Assembly (NCBI RefSeq): GCF_022539315.1
Contig: NC_066313.1
Location: forward strand, 30,603,059-30,667,058
DNA: 64,000 bases
Origin: Serinus canaria
Lineage: Eukaryota > Chordata > Aves > Passeriformes > Fringillidae
Direction: 5' to 3'
A model generated the notes under the pieces. That model searched no databases, was not told where the DNA came from, and was given only the letters and a program-made list of their open reading frames with translations. Each line of letters begins with the position of its first letter. Position 1 is the first letter of the stretch. The translations under genes and the position numbers were made by a program. Positions 58,785 to 64,000 of the stretch are shown piece after piece.

Positions 58785-59640
58785 ATGCAGATGAAACTTT
58801 TTTATCATCAAAAGCATATATATGCTGTGGTGATGCACGTTGGCTCTTATGTGTCTTCAGGCCTATCATTAGTCTTCTTTTTACGTGAAGTGCATAATAG
58901 GAGAAGCTGCTGGATGAACCAGAATATGAAGCTGAATTATTTGGATGGTTGTAACAAAGTTTGGCCAGTATTTGCTTTAGCAGATGCCATAGTTACTAGA
59001 GGTGTATATTTATTTTTTATAACAGACAAAAATTGTCATTCACTTTGCACTGGGGTACATTTTGATTGCTTTTTCAGTGTTTGCACTTGACTCCTCATCA
59101 AGTTTTGCTGCTTCTTGGGAAACATTTGTAGGCATTCTTGAGGGTAAAGGGAGCTTTGGTCTGATTCTGCTGAGGCCAAGATTTTAACAAAATATAGTAT
59201 GTTTGACATTTAGAAAGAAAATATAGCTCACATACACACCAAATGGTAGCAACTGTACAAAATAGCATTGCTATGATACGTTCTTTTGCACTGACTGTTA
59301 TGTGTGTTCATTGGTTTAAGGATGTCCTGAAGTTTCATTTCCTTGGAGTGGAAACTCGATCATTAAATTTGATGCCAAGCTGTTTTGCAACTTTTCATTA
59401 CAGTTGCTTTGCTACACAACTAAAAAGTGCAATTGGGAACAAAAGATGGTACTTCCCACTCTTTGCTGCCAGCTCCTCAGACCTCACCACAAATTCTTTT
59501 CCATCTTGGCCCTTCTTTTATTTGCCGTTTGTCAATTACAATGCGTGTATTAGAAAGATTGCCCTCGCAGAGAGAGCTAGTGAACTTTTAAAGGAACTCA
59601 TTGACAGGCTTGAATAAAACATCCATAAGTTCACCTGCCT
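58785..59640 (+). other. Two neighbouring open frames, gene not supported
   Basis: Frames of 101 codons (58785-59090) and 124 codons (59243-59617) lie on the plus strand about 150 bases apart and in different phases. The second ends in a leucine/glutamate-rich piece (AERASELLKELIDRLE), which could form a short helix. Neither has a domain I know. The sequence is not low-complexity and not a known repeat. It may be unique DNA with chance frames, a decayed retrocopy, or a conserved non-coding segment. Confidence 0.2.
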
Positions 59641-62600
59641 GAGCTCTGTGCAGCTGATTTGATCTTTCCAAGATCTGCAATGCCCTGATGATGATTTTGA
59701 GACATATTCTTGGATGAAGAATTTCAGTGTTATACTTCTGTAATTCTAAAAATGAAGAACTTACTGCCTCCAAGTAATTCTAAATTTTGTGTAGTCTTAC
59801 GTGAAATCATGTACTTTTCCAGAGAAAATAAGTATGCCTGTTATACATACTAAAAAACTTCCCACACATTCACTGACAAACTCCCAATAATGTATTATGA
59901 GCACATGGGTCCACAGGGAAACACAGTGGCATTCACATTCCTACCACCAGTCTGTAAGACTTTATCTATATGGCTTTGCAGGATGATGAGATGAACAGTC
60001 TGGTCTAACGGACATGGTTTTCCACTGAATTTAAAGTCCTGCTCCCAAGTGACTGCCACTCATGGACAAGTGGTCAGAGATTGGGGTTATCAGGTGATAT
60101 TTGTACAATGACCAAGTAGCTCTCCTACTAAGACAGAAGATGCCCTGTGAAGAACTTGCCACACTAAGGCTTACATCCACTACATTTTGGACACCTTTTA
60201 TTTCAAGATCTCTCCACAAGATAGAGCCTTGAGGCCATCTGCTTTTTTGGAGACTCTTCTATGCTAGTCATTTCTAGGGATCCAAGTAACCTGGAAAGGA
60301 ACATAGAGTCTTAAATACAGTGGAGAAAAACGTTTCCTGTGATTGCCTCCACTTACACTTCATTGCAGCTGGTTACTATAGAGTTTTAGCTATTCTACAG
60401 ACTCCAAATTTTGCCCAAATGTGGATAGTGCTGACAGATTGCCGGAAGCCAGATAGTGACAGAAAAAGCAGGACAGAGTATTCTGTGCTTCTAAGACGTG
60501 TAGGGGTGATTTGCTGGAGACACTGAATATCAGTACCCCATTTGACAGCCACCTTCATCTTATACTTGTGAAGTTGAATAAAGTGGAAGTGTTGCCTCCT
60601 GGGGTACACAGCCTACATGATTTGCTCAAACACCACTGAAAGCTCCAGGGCCCAAAATTTCTTGTGATGGGCTGGACAGTGCATTCAGCCACTACTGCTG
60701 TTTTGATCCACACCTGACACTAGGAAACATTTGCTGTTACAGAATCAAAACCAGCCACAGCTAAAATTTCTGAGAAGACCAGAAGAAAAATGACACAAGA
60801 AAAGGAGAGGAATTTAAATTATCTCAGCTGCTTCATTTGGCACTTGATATTCCAAGGGATCAAGAGGAATTATATGAGAAAAACGCACACAAGACATACT
60901 GTGCATTGCTGTTCATTATCAAATTAGCACATTTTATATCAGGTTTCAACCTTCTTTCAGGCTTTGCCTTGTAATACATGTGATTAGAAGAGAATCAATA
61001 CTAGCAATTTTTAGTGACTACTTAAAAGCAAAAATGAGAAAGGCGCTTTTACATTATTTTAAAGAATAATTAATCAAACAGAGGGAGGTATACTAAAGAC
61101 ACAAAACTCCATGCCCATGAAAACACAGTACAAAATTTCCAGGCCTCTGCCTTTAATTGCACAGAAAAGTCATTGTTCTCCAAACAAAAGAAGCCATGGA
61201 GTGAGTGTTTTATATTTCATTGAGTCTTTATAAATTTCCATCACTCAAGATGAAAGACGCACCAAGTCATTGGAGCTATTTCTTTGCTGGCCTAGCTGCC
61301 CCACGTACTATTTTCCCCAACTGATTTATTTTAGCTATTTTAGCTATTCATGATTATTCTCCTGTCTCATGATATGACACATTCACATGGTGCTTTTTCT
61401 CTGGTGACTGCAAATTCTTTAGGCAAGTAATTTATTTTACATCATTGTGCTGCAGAAAAGATGCTCTGCAGAAGACAGAATCAGACTAGTAGGTTGCTCA
61501 AAGTCTAAAGCCAATGGGTAAAAGAGTTAACTTTCACTTTTGTACTTTATTATTAATTTGTCATTTATTTTTTTAAATGTATCTGTATCATAACTATTAT
61601 TATTTTGCTAATATTTCACTTTATTATTTATCTTATTATCTTATTATTATTTATTATTTTTTTAAAAAGTGGTGGGTAAAACTCTGTGCATTTTCTCCTC
61701 TGTTGTGCAAAAACACTAGATAAGTGCATGGTGCAAAGTTTGAAAAAACTATCCTTGTTCCTAAAAAGACACTCCGAGTTGTTTTTTCATTTTACCAAAA
61801 TTAGTCAAACAATAAGTCTTATAGAAGATACACTAGCTAATAAGGAAGAGCAATATTTACAGTCTTACTGTTTGAAAAGTACTGAGAACTGTAAGGAATA
61901 ATTTTTCTTCCTGTAAATGAGAAAACAGGGGGATCCAGACAGAGCAAAAATATGCCTGAATGAATCACACATGTAAGTGTGATTTCATTTTCACCATGGC
62001 TTTAACTGAAGGAACATATTCATTTTCCCCTTCTTCTCAAGTTCTTTCCTTAGCCCTCATTTTTTAAAATACAAGAGAAAAATAAGCTATGGGTGTCCTC
62101 CCCATGCATTTGGATACAGAGCTTGGAAAGGAAGATGAGAAAAAGAGCTACAGTGAGACCCTTAAGCATAGGTAAGTGTCTCTGGGGTTAGCAGAGCTCA
62201 GTGATGAAGGGAAGCATTAGGATTTATGATAAACATGAAGTGCACACAAACCAGACCCAGTTAAATTCCATCTGTCCCCTGCAGACATGCAGGTGATAAA
62301 TTTTTCTTTCAAGTAGGCTGGTGACACTGTCAAGTGTTGCCCCCCTGCCCCAGTACCTACCCCATGGCTTTTAGCATCTTTCCTTATGGAATTCCTTCTG
62401 TGAAGAGAGCTAGTCAGGAGCAGCAGACAGGGACTTCAGCTATTCTGTGGGCAGTGTGTACCAATAAGGATTATTTTCCTTTGTTTCACAGAAATAATAC
62501 ACTATAACCATTATAAAGTAACCCAGCATAGACACACAACCTCTGTGCTTTGGGTTCCTCTATTTGCTTTCTGGTCAAAAACCAGAGGCAAAATTTATTT

Positions 62601-64000
62601 ATGAAGCATAAACACATGACACTACTGGTACTATCCCTTGAATTTATAGGAAAGTTTAATAATGAAAAAAAAAAGGTGTCAGGCAAACTGGACCTTCCAA
62701 CCACCTAATTAAGGCTACATTTACATACTGATTTCAAGGCTGAGTACCTCTGTCCATGAGGTTGAGAACCTTTGTCCATTCACTCAACATGGACCATATG
62801 TAAGAAACAGCAGGATATTAATCACAATGAAAAAAGTGTGTTCACCCCCTTCTTGGACTCACTATAGTTGTTTTTTTCCTAAATGTTATATGTTCAGAAT
62901 CAAGGAGTTACTAATATAAGCTATTAAAATGGGCATAATACCTTTCAATTGCTTTTTTGCAATGGGAAGACAACATATATTTGCTCTGCCTTAGAAAATG
63001 AAAAAACATAGAGATGATTTTCTGCTGTTTTTTTTTTTTTCTCCATGCTTAGTAATACTGTTTCTGTCTTTTAGACAAGCATCTCTTCTCTCCATGATAT
63101 CCAGAGATAAACTGAAGGTCGTTTTGATTTGATCCTTCTCACTTTCCAATCTTCTTATCTCTTGAACTAATGTTCTCTTCCCCAGTCCTTGTGTTTTCAA
63201 GAGCTGAAAACACTTTGGGACACCTCCTGGTTTGAGTTCTCTCCCCATTGCTGTGGACTTTCACAGACACACACATGCACACACACAAAGATTAAATCTT
63301 TCTTCCTTTGGTTTTCTTTATTTTCCAGGCTTCACTGCTTCTTGTTTAATCACACATATTATGAGGATGATTATCAATCCCAGACTACGGGATGTCAGAC
63401 TACAGAGAAGAGATTAAAGCAGAATTATTCTGCATTAGTATGTTTTCATTTCCTGAAGTTTCCTAAGTGCAAATCTATTGAATTTATCATTTTTAACACC
63501 ATTTTTCATTTGTGCATATAGAAAAAGCAAGTAGACACAGAACTATTCACACTAGATGTGCAAGTTCAAAGCTATCACAGGCACAGCATACATATAGCTC
63601 AAATACAACCGTACCTTTAAAAACCATTCAAAAATAAAGCAAGCAAACAAATGAAAGCAGTTCAGTATGAAAGGGAACAGAGGCAAGTTGGCAACACTAG
63701 CATTTTTAGAAAAGCCATCTTCAGTCCATCCCCACTGGTTTTGGGTCCCTGTCTTTCTCCTCAGCTGTTTTTCAGTCACTTTCCCTGTGTGGTGTTTTCC
63801 TCACTGCCTTCAGGAATCTCTTCCTTCTCCACATCTTTCACTCTCCATCTTCTTACCACTTCTCTCCCAGATTCTGCTACTTATAGAGGAAATATTATTC
63901 CCATCCTGGAGTTCTCCTAATTTGTTCCCTGATTATGGAAGCCTCTCTCTCAGCTTCTTTTCCTTAGTTCTTTTGTCTGTTTTTCTCTGTCTGATATCTT
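59641..64000. other. Unique AT-rich stretch to the window end
   Basis: About 4.4 kb with no recognised repeat family or exon. It contains the very AT-rich patch listed at 61542-61668, a T run near 63030-63041, and a short CA-rich patch near 63267-63288. Frames of up to 110 codons show no domain. Confidence 0.5.
61542..61668. repeat. AT-rich low-complexity patch, (TTA)n-like
   Basis: Degenerate TTATTA/TTTATT units make up nearly all of this ~125-base patch, with very few G or C. Confidence 0.75.

Noticed and set aside
1..64000. tRNA, rRNA, snRNA or CRISPR arrays
   Set aside because: I saw no clover-leaf arms with A/B boxes, no ribosomal sequence and no regularly spaced repeats.

Overview
The window looks like non-coding nuclear DNA from a bird. 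The strongest clue is about 25 fragments of CR1 LINEs, most of them 5'-truncated. Many end in the avian CR1 tail, which reads like ATTCTATGATT (or its complement at the left edge of antisense copies). I recognise no mammalian Alu, L1, B1 or B2 element and no bacterial features (operons, ribosome binding sites, CRISPR, insertion sequences). The bird assignment is strong. A finer placement is not supported, although the LTR-like block near 36 kb reminds me of songbird endogenous retroviruses.

I could not support any protein-coding gene. The longest open frame (188 codons) lies antisense in a CR1 copy. The next ones come from a GC-rich block, a purine microsatellite, or AT-rich DNA, and none shows a domain I know. 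The window could be a gene desert or part of a very large intron; the sequence alone does not decide.

Layout. 0-12 kb: unique AT-rich DNA with CR1 ends near 1.0, 6.5, 7.2 and 8.6 kb and an old CR1-like stretch at 9.2-9.7 kb. 12.2-13.5 kb: three CR1 copies, including the longest, which still shows pieces of the reverse transcriptase tail. 15.8-17.3 kb: two CR1 ends and a 160-base purine-only (A4-5G)n tract. 18.3-19.3 kb: unique DNA that reads like conserved regulatory sequence. 23.1-25.6 kb: two longer CR1 copies, one carrying a perfect 16-base inverted repeat. 26-35 kb: mostly unique DNA with three CR1 copies. 35.5-36.1 kb: the only CpG-dense block, which is either an endogenous retrovirus LTR (probably solo) or a promoter CpG island. 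36-64 kb: more CR1 fragments, a (CA)n repeat at 45.3 kb, a run of 41 T at 54.2 kb, and several homeodomain-motif-rich unique segments that could be enhancers.

No genes work together here. The visible biology is several waves of CR1 insertion, one probable LTR or promoter, and possible distal regulatory DNA. I found no evidence of a novel multi-gene system.
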